The translations under genes were made by a program, and so were the position numbers. Shown here one piece after another: positions 19,183-26,259 of a DNA stretch of 64,000 nt. The notes beneath the pieces are model-generated. The model was not told where the DNA came from. It was given only the letters and a program-made list of their open reading frames with translations, and did no database searches. The stretch's first letter is position 1, and each line of letters starts with the position of its first letter. Source of the DNA: UMGS1279 sp045536815 (lineage in GTDB: Bacteria; Bacillota; Clostridia; Oscillospirales; Acutalibacteraceae); the NCBI GenBank assembly GCA_045536815.1, contig JAZSOH010000013.1, forward strand, positions 30,226 to 94,225, read 5' to 3'.

Positions 19183-20178
19183 ATGACAGATGTAAAAACA
19201 AAAAACAAAAAATCCCTTCCTAAGCTTGAAATAAGTAAAACCAAGGCTAAAAACAGCCTACTTAAAGGTTTTGTTTCAATTTTCAGGTGGGTATTCCTTC
19301 TTTCTGTTGGTTACATTATTTTGTATCCTCTTTTTGCAATGATTGCCTTTTCTGTTATGACACAGGAAGACATTGTTGACACAAGTGTTACCTGGCTTTC
19401 AAAGGCTCCTTCCTTTGCAAGCTATAAAACCGCTTGGAATATTTTGGAGTATCCCAAATCATTTCTTAGCACTGTGCTTGTTCATGGTATAAGCGCCGCA
19501 CTTGAGATTTTCTCTTGCGCTATTGCTGCTTATGGCTTCTCGAGATTTGAATTTAAAGGAAAGAATTTACTTTTCGGTTTGGTTCTTTTAACCGCTATTG
19601 TTCCTGTTCAAATTCTCGTTATTCCGCTTTTCATCAACTATAGCTATTTTGATGTTTTGGGAATTATGAAGCTATTCTATAACATTACGGGTGCAGAGCC
19701 TGTATACCTCGACCTTACAGGTACACCATTAACCTTCTGGTTGCCTTCACTTTTCGGTGTTGGTCTACGTTCAGGTATATTTATCTTTATCTACCGTCAG
19801 TTCTTCCTTGGACTTCCCAAAGAGCTTGAAGAAGCCTCTTGGATTGACGGTTGCGGACCTATCAAAACCTTCTTTAAGATTGTTATTCCTTCCTCAGGTG
19901 TTGTTTTCTTAACCGTTACTATCTTCTCGGTTATCTGGCACTGGAACGAATATTATCAGTCGGTTATCTTCTTCAACTCCAATATGCCGCTTTCGGTTAA
20001 ACTTGCCGGAATTCGCTCGGCGGCCTATTCAATGGAGGGAAGCGGATATAGCGAACTTATGGCAGGCCCAATTATCTCTGCAGGATGCCTTCTCTTTATC
20101 GCACCAATGCTTGCAATGTTCCTTGTTTTACAGAAGAAGTTCATTCAAAGTATTGACAGAGTAGGTATTGTTGGTTAA
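19183..20178 (+). CDS. Carbohydrate ABC transporter permease, MalG type (pair 2)
   Basis: A 331-residue permease and last gene of the cluster. The ATG at 19183 is preferred over an upstream in-frame start at 19132 because GGAGGGG lies just before it and the upstream option overlaps the previous gene. A basic N-terminal tail precedes six helices. The EAA loop LPKELEEASWIDGCGPIKTFFKIVIPSS is intact. A strong terminator follows after 16 bp. Confidence 0.92.
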   Translation: MTDVKTKNKKSLPKLEISKTKAKNSLLKGFVSIFRWVFLLSVGYIILYPLFAMIAFSVMTQEDIVDTSVTWLSKAPSFASYKTAWNILEYPKSFLSTVLVHGISAALEIFSCAIAAYGFSRFEFKGKNLLFGLVLLTAIVPVQILVIPLFINYSYFDVLGIMKLFYNITGAEPVYLDLTGTPLTFWLPSLFGVGLRSGIFIFIYRQFFLGLPKELEEASWIDGCGPIKTFFKIVIPSSGVVFLTVTIFSVIWHWNEYYQSVIFFNSNMPLSVKLAGIRSAAYSMEGSGYSELMAGPIISAGCLLFIAPMLAMFLVLQKKFIQSIDRVGIVG

Positions 20179-20194
20179 TAGACCTTAATAAATT

Positions 20195-20228
20195 AAAAAT
20201 GCTCTTCCTTATGGAAGAGCATTTTTTG
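20195..20228 (+). terminator. Rho-independent terminator of the carbohydrate uptake cluster
   Basis: Arms AAAAATGCTCTTCC (20195-20208) and GGAAGAGCATTTTT (20213-20226) enclose a TTAT loop, and the T run continues. It ends the operon that began at 8748. Confidence 0.93.
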
Positions 20229-20236
20229 TTTTACTG

Positions 20237-20265
20237 TTGTTATTTTGTCTGTTTTATGGTATAAT
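20237..20265 (+). promoter_or_regulatory. Sigma-A promoter for the PAP2 gene
   Basis: TTGTTA (20237-20242), a 17-bp spacer and TATAAT (20260-20265). A TG dinucleotide one base before the -10 box makes it an extended -10 promoter. It lies directly after the preceding terminator. Confidence 0.7.
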
Positions 20266-20289
20266 TTTTGGGAAAAAGGAGGCGACCTA

Positions 20290-21210
20290 ATGGACTTTTT
20301 ATATTTGCTTGAAAAAATAAGAAATCCTGTTTTGGATTTTATAATGCTAAATATAACAAAATTCGGCGAAGAGCTTATATTTATGCTTATAGCAGTTTAT
20401 GTTTTGTGGTGCGTTGATAAGCAAAAAGGGTATTTTCTTTTGTTTGTAGGTTTTTCGGGAATTCAGATAAATCAGCTTCTGAAGGTAAGCTATAGAGTGC
20501 CACGCCCGTGGGTTATAGACCCTAATTTTAAGGCGGTTGATGCCGCATTACCTGAGGCAACAGGTTATTCTTTCCCAAGTGGACATACTCAAACTGCGGT
20601 GGGCACCTATGGTTCTTTGTTTGCGGCGTTTAAAAATAAGTGGGTTAGAATTTTATCGGCTGTCATTTGTATTTTAACTCCGTTTTCAAGAATGTATCTC
20701 GGTGTCCACACTCCGCTTGATGTAGGTGTTTCTTTTGGCGTAGCCATTTTGCTTGTTTTGTTTTTTGGGTTTATTTTCAAAAAAATCGGTGGCAGTAAAA
20801 AGGGTATGAGAATTTTGTTCTTAACCCTGATATTAATCTCTTTAGCAACAACTATTTATATGACAATAACCCTTAAATCAGAGACCGAAAAAAATGTTTT
20901 GAATGCGCTTCAAAATTTTTATAAAATGTTGGGCGCCATAACCGGTATGTATATAATTTATGAGCTAGATACTGCCTATATAAAATTTGAAACAAAGGCG
21001 GTTTGGTGGGCTCAGGTTTTAAAGGTTTTATTGGGGCTTGGTATAATTATGGGAGTTAAGCTTTTGGGATATGAGGTTTTCGGTGCCTTTTTGCCGACCC
21101 ATATTGCAAAGGGCATAACCTATTTTCTTTTAGTTTTGGTAGCAGGCGCAGTATGGCCACTAACCTTTAAGTTTTTTTCAAAACTAGGCAAAAAAGCGGG
21201 CGCTAATTAA
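20290..21210 (+). CDS. PAP2-superfamily membrane phosphatase
   Basis: A 306-residue polytopic protein; the ATG at 20290 follows AGGAGG. The three phosphatase motifs are in order: KVSYRVPRP (K-x6-RP form, about residue 72), PSGH (about 97-100) and SRMYLGVHTPLDV (SR-x5-H-x3-D, about 132-144). The active site should face outside the membrane. Such enzymes remove phosphate from lipid phosphates such as phosphatidic acid or undecaprenyl pyrophosphate. The C-terminal part adds several more helices than minimal PAP2 enzymes have. An orphan binding lipoprotein follows 17 bp later, probably in the same transcript. The exact substrate is not predictable. Confidence 0.88.
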   Translation: MDFLYLLEKIRNPVLDFIMLNITKFGEELIFMLIAVYVLWCVDKQKGYFLLFVGFSGIQINQLLKVSYRVPRPWVIDPNFKAVDAALPEATGYSFPSGHTQTAVGTYGSLFAAFKNKWVRILSAVICILTPFSRMYLGVHTPLDVGVSFGVAILLVLFFGFIFKKIGGSKKGMRILFLTLILISLATTIYMTITLKSETEKNVLNALQNFYKMLGAITGMYIIYELDTAYIKFETKAVWWAQVLKVLLGLGIIMGVKLLGYEVFGAFLPTHIAKGITYFLLVLVAGAVWPLTFKFFSKLGKKAGAN

Positions 21211-21227
21211 ATGTGGAGGTGCGATAA

Positions 21228-22190
21228 GTGAAAAAAATATTAGCTTTATTTTTGGGTTTTGTTTTAACTATTACTGTTTTTAGTGGTTGCAAGGCTAAAG
21301 AGCCTATAAATATAATTATTATGGATGACCTAAACTCTGCAACCTTTGTAAATCTTATTGATAAAACAAAAAACGGTAGTGCTGAAAATGAATATAAATT
21401 TACTACGGTATATTCTGCTTCTGCCGTAGCGGCTAAAATTACAAAGGGTGAGGTAGATATTGCGGTTGTGCCTTCCTTCGTTGCGGCTACGCTGTATGAT
21501 AAGACTGACGGGGCAATGACACTTTTGGCACTTACTGCTTCGGGCTCAATGAATTTGGTAACAAAAGGCGAAAATATTACAAAATATGAGGACCTAAAGG
21601 GCAAAGAAATCTTCGTTTCGGGAAGAGGCACCGACACTGAATATATGCTAAAATACATTTTGCTTAAAAACGGAGTCACACCTGATACTGTTAAGGTTAC
21701 AAGCGTTGCCGACGATAACAAGCTTATAGAAAAATTTAATGATGGCGCCGCAAAAATTGCAGTAGTAGGGGAACCTGCAAAAACGCTTCTTATAAATAAG
21801 GTGCCAGACACCCGCACGGTTATGGGCATTACGGCCGACTGGAACTCAATGACCAACAGTTCAGGCATTATACAGGGCTCTATTGTTGTTAGAGAGGAAT
21901 TTTTAAAGAAAAATAAAGGTAAGGTTAAGAAGTTCCTCAAAGAAGCAGAAACTTCCGTTTATATGGCAAGTGCAGATACGGCCACTACCGCAAAGCTCTG
22001 CGTTACTGAGGGGATTTTTGAAACCGAAGAAATCGCAAAAAGCGTACTTAAAAATTCTGAAATCGGCTTCGTTACAGGAAGCGATATGAAAACACGTTTC
22101 CGTAAGTCAATAAAAGCACTTCACACGGTTGGAATGAAGGTTATGGGGACAAAAGCTCCGGGGGATAAGTTCTATTATAATGTAAAATAA
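21228..22190 (+). CDS. Orphan SsuA/NMT1-like substrate-binding lipoprotein
   Basis: A 320-residue lipoprotein (GTG start with a GTGGAGGTG site; lipobox VFSGC). Its fold pattern is that of the type-II periplasmic-binding proteins of the NitT/TauT class: ITKGEVDIAVVPSFVAATLYDK, then LTASGSMNLVTKGE, YEDLKGKEIFVSGRGTDTEYMLKYILLKNGVTPDTVKV and IIQGSIVVREEFLKKN. These normally bind sulfonates, nitrate, thiamine precursors or similar small molecules. No cognate permease or ATPase is adjacent; the neighbours are PAP2 and the NifU-like gene. The ligand is unknown. Confidence 0.82.
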   Translation: MKKILALFLGFVLTITVFSGCKAKEPINIIIMDDLNSATFVNLIDKTKNGSAENEYKFTTVYSASAVAAKITKGEVDIAVVPSFVAATLYDKTDGAMTLLALTASGSMNLVTKGENITKYEDLKGKEIFVSGRGTDTEYMLKYILLKNGVTPDTVKVTSVADDNKLIEKFNDGAAKIAVVGEPAKTLLINKVPDTRTVMGITADWNSMTNSSGIIQGSIVVREEFLKKNKGKVKKFLKEAETSVYMASADTATTAKLCVTEGIFETEEIAKSVLKNSEIGFVTGSDMKTRFRKSIKALHTVGMKVMGTKAPGDKFYYNVK

Positions 22191-22241
22191 AAAAATATTG
22201 TTAAAAAATAGACAAAATCCTACTTTTTTTGTTTGGCGGTA

Positions 22242-22270
22242 TTGAATTCTTAGTTTAATATTGTTATAAT
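22242..22270 (+). promoter_or_regulatory. Promoter of the NifU-like/GGGtGRT operon, with a 5' stem-loop
   Basis: TTGAAT (22242-22247), 17-bp spacer, TATAAT (22265-22270), with a TG one base before the -10 box. Immediately downstream the predicted transcript starts with a perfect 7-bp hairpin GTCGAAT/ATTCGAC (22282-22300), which could stabilise the mRNA 5' end. Confidence 0.75.
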
Positions 22271-22320
22271 ATTTAGCAGTGGTCGAATGCAAAATTCGAC
22301 TAAATGAAAGGAGTACATAT

Positions 22321-23013
22321 ATGAAGTATTCAAGCGAAGTAGAAAAAATGTGTCCTTTGGCTAAAGGCGCATATCATGGTCCTGCTCCCATTCCGGAAGA
22401 GGGAAGATGGGTACAGGTTAAGGAAGTTAAGGATATTTCCGGCCTTACTCACGGTATTGGTTGGTGCGCACCTCAGCAGGGCGCTTGCAAGCTTTCTTTA
22501 AATGTTAAAGAGGGTGTTATTGAAGAGGCATTGGTTGAAACAATCGGTTGTTCGGGTATGACTCACTCTGCCGCTATGGCATCTGAAATTTTGGTTGGCA
22601 AAACTCTTTTAGAGGCACTTAATACTGACCTTGTTTGTGATGCTATCAATACAGCTATGCGTGAGCTTTTCCTTCAAATTGTTTATGGCCGTACACAAAC
22701 AGCTTTCTCTGAAGACGGTTTGCCGGTTGGCGCAGGTTTGGAAGACCTTGGTAAAGGCCTTCGTTCACAAACAGGTACAACCTATGCAACAAAGGTTAAA
22801 GGCCCCCGTTATCTTGAACTTGCAGAAGGTTATATCACAAAGGTTGCAGTTGACGAAGAAGGTACTATTATCGGTTATAAATTCGTTCACCTCGGCAAAA
22901 TGATGGATATGATTAAAAAAGGTATGGACGCGAACGAAGCTTTGGAAAAAGCAAGTGGCCAGTACGGACGTGTTGATGATGCTGCAAAGCTTATCGACCC
23001 ACGTGAAGAATAA
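22321..23013 (+). CDS. NifU/IscU-like iron-sulfur scaffold-type protein paired with GGGtGRT
   Basis: A 230-residue protein; the ATG at 22321 follows AAAGGAG. The central segment TIGCSGMTHSAAMASEILVGKTLLEAL resembles the NifU N-terminal family, where a Cys precedes a helix, and other cysteines (GWCAPQQGACKLSL) are available as ligands. In many anaerobic Firmicutes this protein sits directly before the GGGtGRT gene, as here (17-bp gap). Iron-sulfur scaffolding is a family-level annotation, not shown biochemically for this subgroup. Confidence 0.8.
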   Translation: MKYSSEVEKMCPLAKGAYHGPAPIPEEGRWVQVKEVKDISGLTHGIGWCAPQQGACKLSLNVKEGVIEEALVETIGCSGMTHSAAMASEILVGKTLLEALNTDLVCDAINTAMRELFLQIVYGRTQTAFSEDGLPVGAGLEDLGKGLRSQTGTTYATKVKGPRYLELAEGYITKVAVDEEGTIIGYKFVHLGKMMDMIKKGMDANEALEKASGQYGRVDDAAKLIDPREE

Positions 23014-23030
23014 TAGGGAGGCGAAATATA

Positions 23031-24032
23031 ATGGCTTTATTTGAAAGTTACGAAAGAAGAATTGAACAAATTAACGCTGAACTTGCAAAACACGGCATTG
23101 CTTCTATTGAAGAGGCTAAAGAAATTTGCGATAAAGCAGGTGTTGATGCTTACAATATCGTTAAAGGCATTCAACCTATCTGTTTTGAAAATGCTGCTTG
23201 GGCATACGTTGTAGGTTGCGCTATTGCAATTAAAGACGAGGTTAAATCTGCTGCAGAAGCTGCTGAAAAAATTGGTCTTGGCCTTCAGTCTTTCTGTATC
23301 CCAGGTTCAGTTGCTGACGACCGTAAGGTTGGTATCGGCCACGGTAACCTTGGCGCAATGTTACTTAGAGATGAAACAAAATGTTTCGCATTCCTTGCAG
23401 GTCATGAATCTTTTGCGGCTGCTGAAGGCGCAATCGGTCTTGCAAGAAGCGCTAACAAGGCTAGAAAAGAGCCTCTTAGAGTTATCCTTAACGGTCTTGG
23501 TAAGGATGCCGCTCAAATCATTTCCCGTATTAACGGCTTTACCTACGTTCAAACAAAGTTTGATTATTTCACAGGTGAGCTCGAGGTTGTTAAAGAAACA
23601 GCTTATTCAAACGGCGAACGCGCAAAGGTTCGTTGCTACGGTGCAGATGATGTTCGCGAGGGCGTTGCTATTATGCATAAAGAGGGTGTAGACGTTTCCA
23701 TTACAGGTAACTCTACTAACCCCACCCGTTTCCAACACCCCGTTGCAGGTACTTATAAGAAAGAATGTATAGAGCAGGGCAAGAAATACTTCTCTGTTGC
23801 TTCGGGCGGCGGTACAGGTCGTACACTCCATCCCGACAATATGGCTGCAGGTCCTGCTTCTTACGGCATGACCGATACAATGGGTCGTATGCACTCTGAC
23901 GCTCAGTTTGCAGGTTCTTCTTCAGTTCCCGCTCACGTTGAGATGATGGGTCTTATCGGCGCAGGTAACAACCCAATGGTTGGTATGACTGTTGCATGCG
24001 CAGTTGCAGTTAACGAAGCTTTAAACAAATAA
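23031..24032 (+). CDS. GGGtGRT family protein
   Basis: A 333-residue protein carrying the family name motif SGGGTGRTLHPDNMAAGPASYGM (about residues 263-285), followed by TMGRMHSDAQFAGSSSVPAHVEMMGL and the terminal TVACAVAVNEALNK. The function of the family is unknown; it is conserved in anaerobes and usually adjacent to the NifU-like gene, as here. The last 60 bases of the gene recur in degraded form at 25071-25137 and 29480-29555 (see the repeats). Codon use suggests good expression. Confidence 0.88.
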   Translation: MALFESYERRIEQINAELAKHGIASIEEAKEICDKAGVDAYNIVKGIQPICFENAAWAYVVGCAIAIKDEVKSAAEAAEKIGLGLQSFCIPGSVADDRKVGIGHGNLGAMLLRDETKCFAFLAGHESFAAAEGAIGLARSANKARKEPLRVILNGLGKDAAQIISRINGFTYVQTKFDYFTGELEVVKETAYSNGERAKVRCYGADDVREGVAIMHKEGVDVSITGNSTNPTRFQHPVAGTYKKECIEQGKKYFSVASGGGTGRTLHPDNMAAGPASYGMTDTMGRMHSDAQFAGSSSVPAHVEMMGLIGAGNNPMVGMTVACAVAVNEALNK

Positions 24033-24107
24033 TCTAAGATTATTTGTAATGAAATTTGCCTTACGGCAAATGAAATTCACTCTGTGAATGAAATGCTAAA
24101 GCATGAA
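24025..24107 (+). repeat. String of four short perfect hairpins joined by GAAA spacers
   Basis: Four back-to-back inverted repeats: ACAAATAATC/GATTATTTGT (24025-24047), ATTTGCC/GGCAAAT (24054-24071), ATTCAC/GTGAAT (24075-24089) and ATGC/GCAT (24093-24104). They are linked by ATGAAA or TGAAA spacers and lead into the terminator. The first overlaps the GGGtGRT stop codon. The modular hairpin-GAAAT design suggests an interspersed repeat rather than a simple terminator. Confidence 0.7.
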
Positions 24108-24145
24108 ATGTGCCGCATCTTTTAGATGCGGCACATTGTGTTTTA
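24108..24145 (+). terminator. Strong hairpin terminator between the GGGtGRT and HTH genes
   Basis: A 13-bp perfect stem (24108-24120 with 24124-24136, core GTGCCGCATCT) with a TTT loop, followed by TGTGTTTTAAT. It serves the plus-strand operon and overlaps the stop region of the minus-strand HTH gene. Confidence 0.8.
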
Positions 24146-24346
24146 ATCTATTGTAATTTCAAAAAGTTCATTAGGAGTACATTCAAGAAGTAAACAAATT
24201 GTTTCGATGTTTTCATAACGAATAGATTTTGTTTCATTGTTTACCATCTTGTTAAAATTTTGGTAGCTCATACCTAATTGTTTATATAACCAATATTTTG
24301 TATGTCCTTTTTGTTTTAATAAATCCAACACTTTTAATTTAATCAT
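24143..24346 (-). CDS. Small HTH regulator, Cro/CI type (1)
   Basis: A 67-residue protein that is almost entirely one helix-turn-helix domain: WLYKQLGMSYQNFNKMVNN forms the HTH and ENIETICLLLECTPNELFEI the closing helices. The start at 24346 (ATG) is chosen because GGAG precedes it by 8 nt; an in-frame TTG at 24361 is the alternative. It lies 24 bp after the second HTH gene on the same strand. It resembles the small Xre regulators of mobile elements. Confidence 0.8.
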   Translation of the reverse strand: MIKLKVLDLLKQKGHTKYWLYKQLGMSYQNFNKMVNNETKSIRYENIETICLLLECTPNELFEITID

Positions 24347-24370
24347 AAGACATTTCTCCAAGCACTTTTG

Positions 24371-24574
24371 CTATTTTTCATTTATATATTCTGCTATTTC
24401 TTCAATACCACAATCTAATGCTTGGCAAATTTTATTTAATGTTTTGGTTTCGATATTTTCATTCGCCTTTAATCTTCGTATTGTTTTACTGTCAATCCCA
24501 CATTCCTCTCTTAACTTATAAGTAGAAAAGCCTCTACTTTTCATTGTAATCCATAATTTATCAAAAATAATCAT
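24371..24574 (-). CDS. Small HTH regulator, Cro/CI type (2)
   Basis: A 67-residue HTH protein: YKLREECGIDSKTIRRLKANENI is the helix-turn-helix and TLNKICQALDCGIEEIAEYI completes the Xre fold. The ATG at 24574 has AAGGGGG upstream; an in-frame ATG at 24592 would put that site inside the gene. It is weakly similar to its neighbour (1), suggesting an old duplication. It is transcribed away from the SLOG gene, and the shared intergenic region carries a perfect palindromic operator. Confidence 0.82.
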   Translation of the reverse strand: MIIFDKLWITMKSRGFSTYKLREECGIDSKTIRRLKANENIETKTLNKICQALDCGIEEIAEYINEK

Positions 24575-24585
24575 AACAATCCCCC

Positions 24586-24614
24586 TTGACATATAATATT
24601 ATGGGGGTTATAAT
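24586..24614 (+). promoter_or_regulatory. Consensus promoter of the SLOG gene
   Basis: TTGACA (24586-24591), exactly 17 bp, TATAAT (24609-24614): a perfect sigma-A promoter reading toward the SLOG gene. Its spacer and -10 box are covered by the left arm of the palindrome at 24598-24646, so it is well placed for repression. Confidence 0.88.
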
Positions 24615-24646
24615 CCTAAATATTAAGGGGATATAACCCCCATAAT
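24598..24646. promoter_or_regulatory. Perfect 15-bp palindromic operator between divergent HTH and SLOG genes
   Basis: Arms ATTATGGGGGTTATA (24598-24612) and TATAACCCCCATAAT (24632-24646) are exact reverse complements with a 19-bp centre. The left arm covers the SLOG promoter; the right arm lies downstream of the predicted start. Very likely the binding site of one or both adjacent HTH proteins. Confidence 0.8.
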
Positions 24647-24661
24647 GTTAGGATGTGCATA

Positions 24662-25066
24662 ATGGTTAATAATAAATTACCCATAAAAAGAGTTGTAATT
24701 GCAGGTGGCAGAGATTACTATAATTATGACGAGGCAAAATCTTATATTGATTTTTGTTTATCCAATATTCGAAATGAGAATGAGATTATTATTCTTTCGG
24801 GTTGTGCAAGTGGGGCTGATGCTATCGGGGAACGATATGCAAAAGAAAACGGGTTTGAGGTTGAAAAATACCCTGCCGATTGGAAAATATACGGCAAAAG
24901 CGCTGGACCAAGACGAAATAAGCAGATGGCAGAGTTAAGCGATTATGTAATTTGTTTTTGGGACAAGAAAAGCAAGGGTACAAAGTCAATGATTGACTAT
25001 GCTCGTAAGTGTGGAAAGCCTGTCAAAATCAAAAAGATATTGGGAAGTAAAAAGAGCAATTCGTGA
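24662..25066 (+). CDS. SLOG-family protein (DUF2493, YspA-like)
   Basis: A 134-residue single-domain protein of the SLOG nucleotide-binding superfamily. Visible motifs are VVIAGGRDYYNYDEA (about residues 10-24), LSGCASGADAIGERYA, PADWKIYGKSAGPRRNKQMAE and the C-terminal VICFWDKKSKGTKSMIDYARK. Family members are common in phages and mobile elements and are thought to bind or process nucleotide-derived ligands. The ATG at 24662 is chosen (AGGAT about 7 nt upstream); an ATG at 24653 is in frame. A second, truncated copy of its 3' end lies at 29376. It belongs to the HTH mini-island. Confidence 0.85.
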   Translation: MVNNKLPIKRVVIAGGRDYYNYDEAKSYIDFCLSNIRNENEIIILSGCASGADAIGERYAKENGFEVEKYPADWKIYGKSAGPRRNKQMAELSDYVICFWDKKSKGTKSMIDYARKCGKPVKIKKILGSKKSNS

Positions 25067-25137
25067 TGAGCGCCCAACCAAACATGCTCAAATTACTGTT
25101 GTCTGCAGTTGCAGTAGCGCAAGCGCTTAATAAGTAA
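24955..25137 (+). repeat. Direct repeat copy A: SLOG 3' end plus GGGtGRT 3'-end remnant
   Basis: This segment recurs at 29376-29555 with roughly 85-90% identity by eye. Its last part (25071-25137) resembles the 3' end of the GGGtGRT gene (23969-24032): ACTGTTG..CAGTTGCAGT..AAGC.TTAA. It also contains a 23-codon frame (25066-25137), overlapping the SLOG stop, that ends SAVAVAQALNK, compared with CAVAVNEALNK in GGGtGRT. Confidence 0.8.
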
Positions 25138-25152
25138 TGTTTTTGCATATTT

Positions 25153-25186
25153 AAAAGGCTTGGGAATTTTCCCAAGCCTTTTACTT
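25153..25186. terminator. Bidirectional terminator between the SLOG island and the LysR gene
   Basis: A near-perfect palindrome, AAAAGGCTTGGGAA (25153-25166) and TTCCCAAGCCTTTT (25169-25182), with T or A runs on both sides. It separates convergent genes. Confidence 0.85.
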
Positions 25187-25234
25187 TTATAAAAAAAGTG
25201 TTGTATATGTTCTTTTAAAAGAAGGTACCATCAT

Positions 25235-26125
25235 CTAATCTGAAAACTCTTCTTGTTTAACAAAGTCAAGAAAAGCTTTTAAGCTTTTTGACATCCATTT
25301 GTTTTTGTGGTAAATAAGCTGTTTCCAAATATCAACCTTTATATCGCATATATCCAGAAAGCAAAGCTTACCTGAGGCGATTAAATCTTTGGTAACAAAA
25401 TCGGGCAGGAAGGAAATCATATTACTTTCGGCAAGCATTTTGGTAATGATATCGGTTCGCCCAATTTCGAGCACCGGGGTTATTTCGAGAGACATTTTTG
25501 CAAGCTCTCTATCAAAAACGCGCCTATAGCCTTGACCATATTCGGTCAAAATAAAAGGCTCACTCATAATATCCTTAACCGAAAGCCGCTTAGCTCCTGC
25601 AAACTTTGATTTTGTACTTGCTACGAAGTGCATTGAAAGGGGCTGCTCTTTGGCAATAATATAATCCTTGTTGTATAAACGTCTGTCAAGGGTGATTATA
25701 ACGTCGGCTTTGTTGTGGTCGAGCATATCAAGCATTAGCGACGAGTCGCCCGTGGTAAAACGAATTGAGATTGACGGGTGCTTCTTGTGAAAATTCATAT
25801 AATAAGAGTTTATTATATCATCGCAAATTGAGTCGGGGGCAACGATATGAATATGCCCCGAAAGCTCTTCCTCACGATTTATGTTTTCTTTAAACTCGTC
25901 GGTAATAACGCGAATTTGGTGAGCATAAGAAACAAGCTCCCGCCCACGCTCTGTAAGGGTAATCGTATGGTTGATTCTTTCAAATAAAAGGCAGTCCAGC
26001 TCTTCCTCTAATTGCTTTATCTGAAAGGAAACGGTTGACTGCGAATAGCCAAGCTGCTCGGCAGCTTTTGTGAAGCTTCCAAGCTCGGCAACGTGAATAA
26101 AGGTAATCAAATTTCGTAATTCCAT
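25235..26125 (-). CDS. LysR-family transcriptional regulator
   Basis: A 296-residue LysR regulator. The N-terminal winged helix-turn-helix SFTKAAEQLGYSQSTVSFQIKQLEEELDCLLFER (about residues 17-50) is textbook; the rest is the two-lobed effector domain (HIHIVAPDSICDDIINSYY; ADVIITLDRRLY). It is divergent from the ABC substrate-binding gene at 26260, the usual arrangement for a LysR protein controlling its neighbour, so it may regulate the TrpXYZ-like transporter. The effector is unknown. Confidence 0.92.
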   Translation of the reverse strand: MELRNLITFIHVAELGSFTKAAEQLGYSQSTVSFQIKQLEEELDCLLFERINHTITLTERGRELVSYAHQIRVITDEFKENINREEELSGHIHIVAPDSICDDIINSYYMNFHKKHPSISIRFTTGDSSLMLDMLDHNKADVIITLDRRLYNKDYIIAKEQPLSMHFVASTKSKFAGAKRLSVKDIMSEPFILTEYGQGYRRVFDRELAKMSLEITPVLEIGRTDIITKMLAESNMISFLPDFVTKDLIASGKLCFLDICDIKVDIWKQLIYHKNKWMSKSLKAFLDFVKQEEFSD

Positions 26126-26177
26126 AAGGCAGCCCCTAACATCTAAAATTTCGATAGCAAAGATTTAAATCATTCGT

Positions 26178-26206
26178 TTGACTAATGCATAAGTGTATTA
26201 TATAAT
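26178..26206 (+). promoter_or_regulatory. Promoter of the TrpXYZ-like ABC operon
   Basis: TTGACT (26178-26183), 17 bp, TATAAT (26201-26206), in the 134-bp divergent region shared with the LysR gene. The leader is only about 50 nt, leaving no room for a T-box or tryptophan riboswitch. Confidence 0.8.
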
Positions 26207-26259
26207 AGGTTTGTAAAAAATGCAAGGCTTTTATGAGCCAATAAAAAGGAGAACTTACA

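Noticed and set aside
21203..21940. 245-codon minus-strand open frame opposite the orphan lipoprotein
   Set aside because: The plus-strand gene has a lipoprotein signal and family motifs; the minus frame has low-complexity Ser/Val/Phe composition with no start signal.
26207..26259. T-box or tryptophan riboswitch upstream of the TrpXYZ-like operon
   Set aside because: The leader is only about 50 nt, too short, and no T-box sequence is present.
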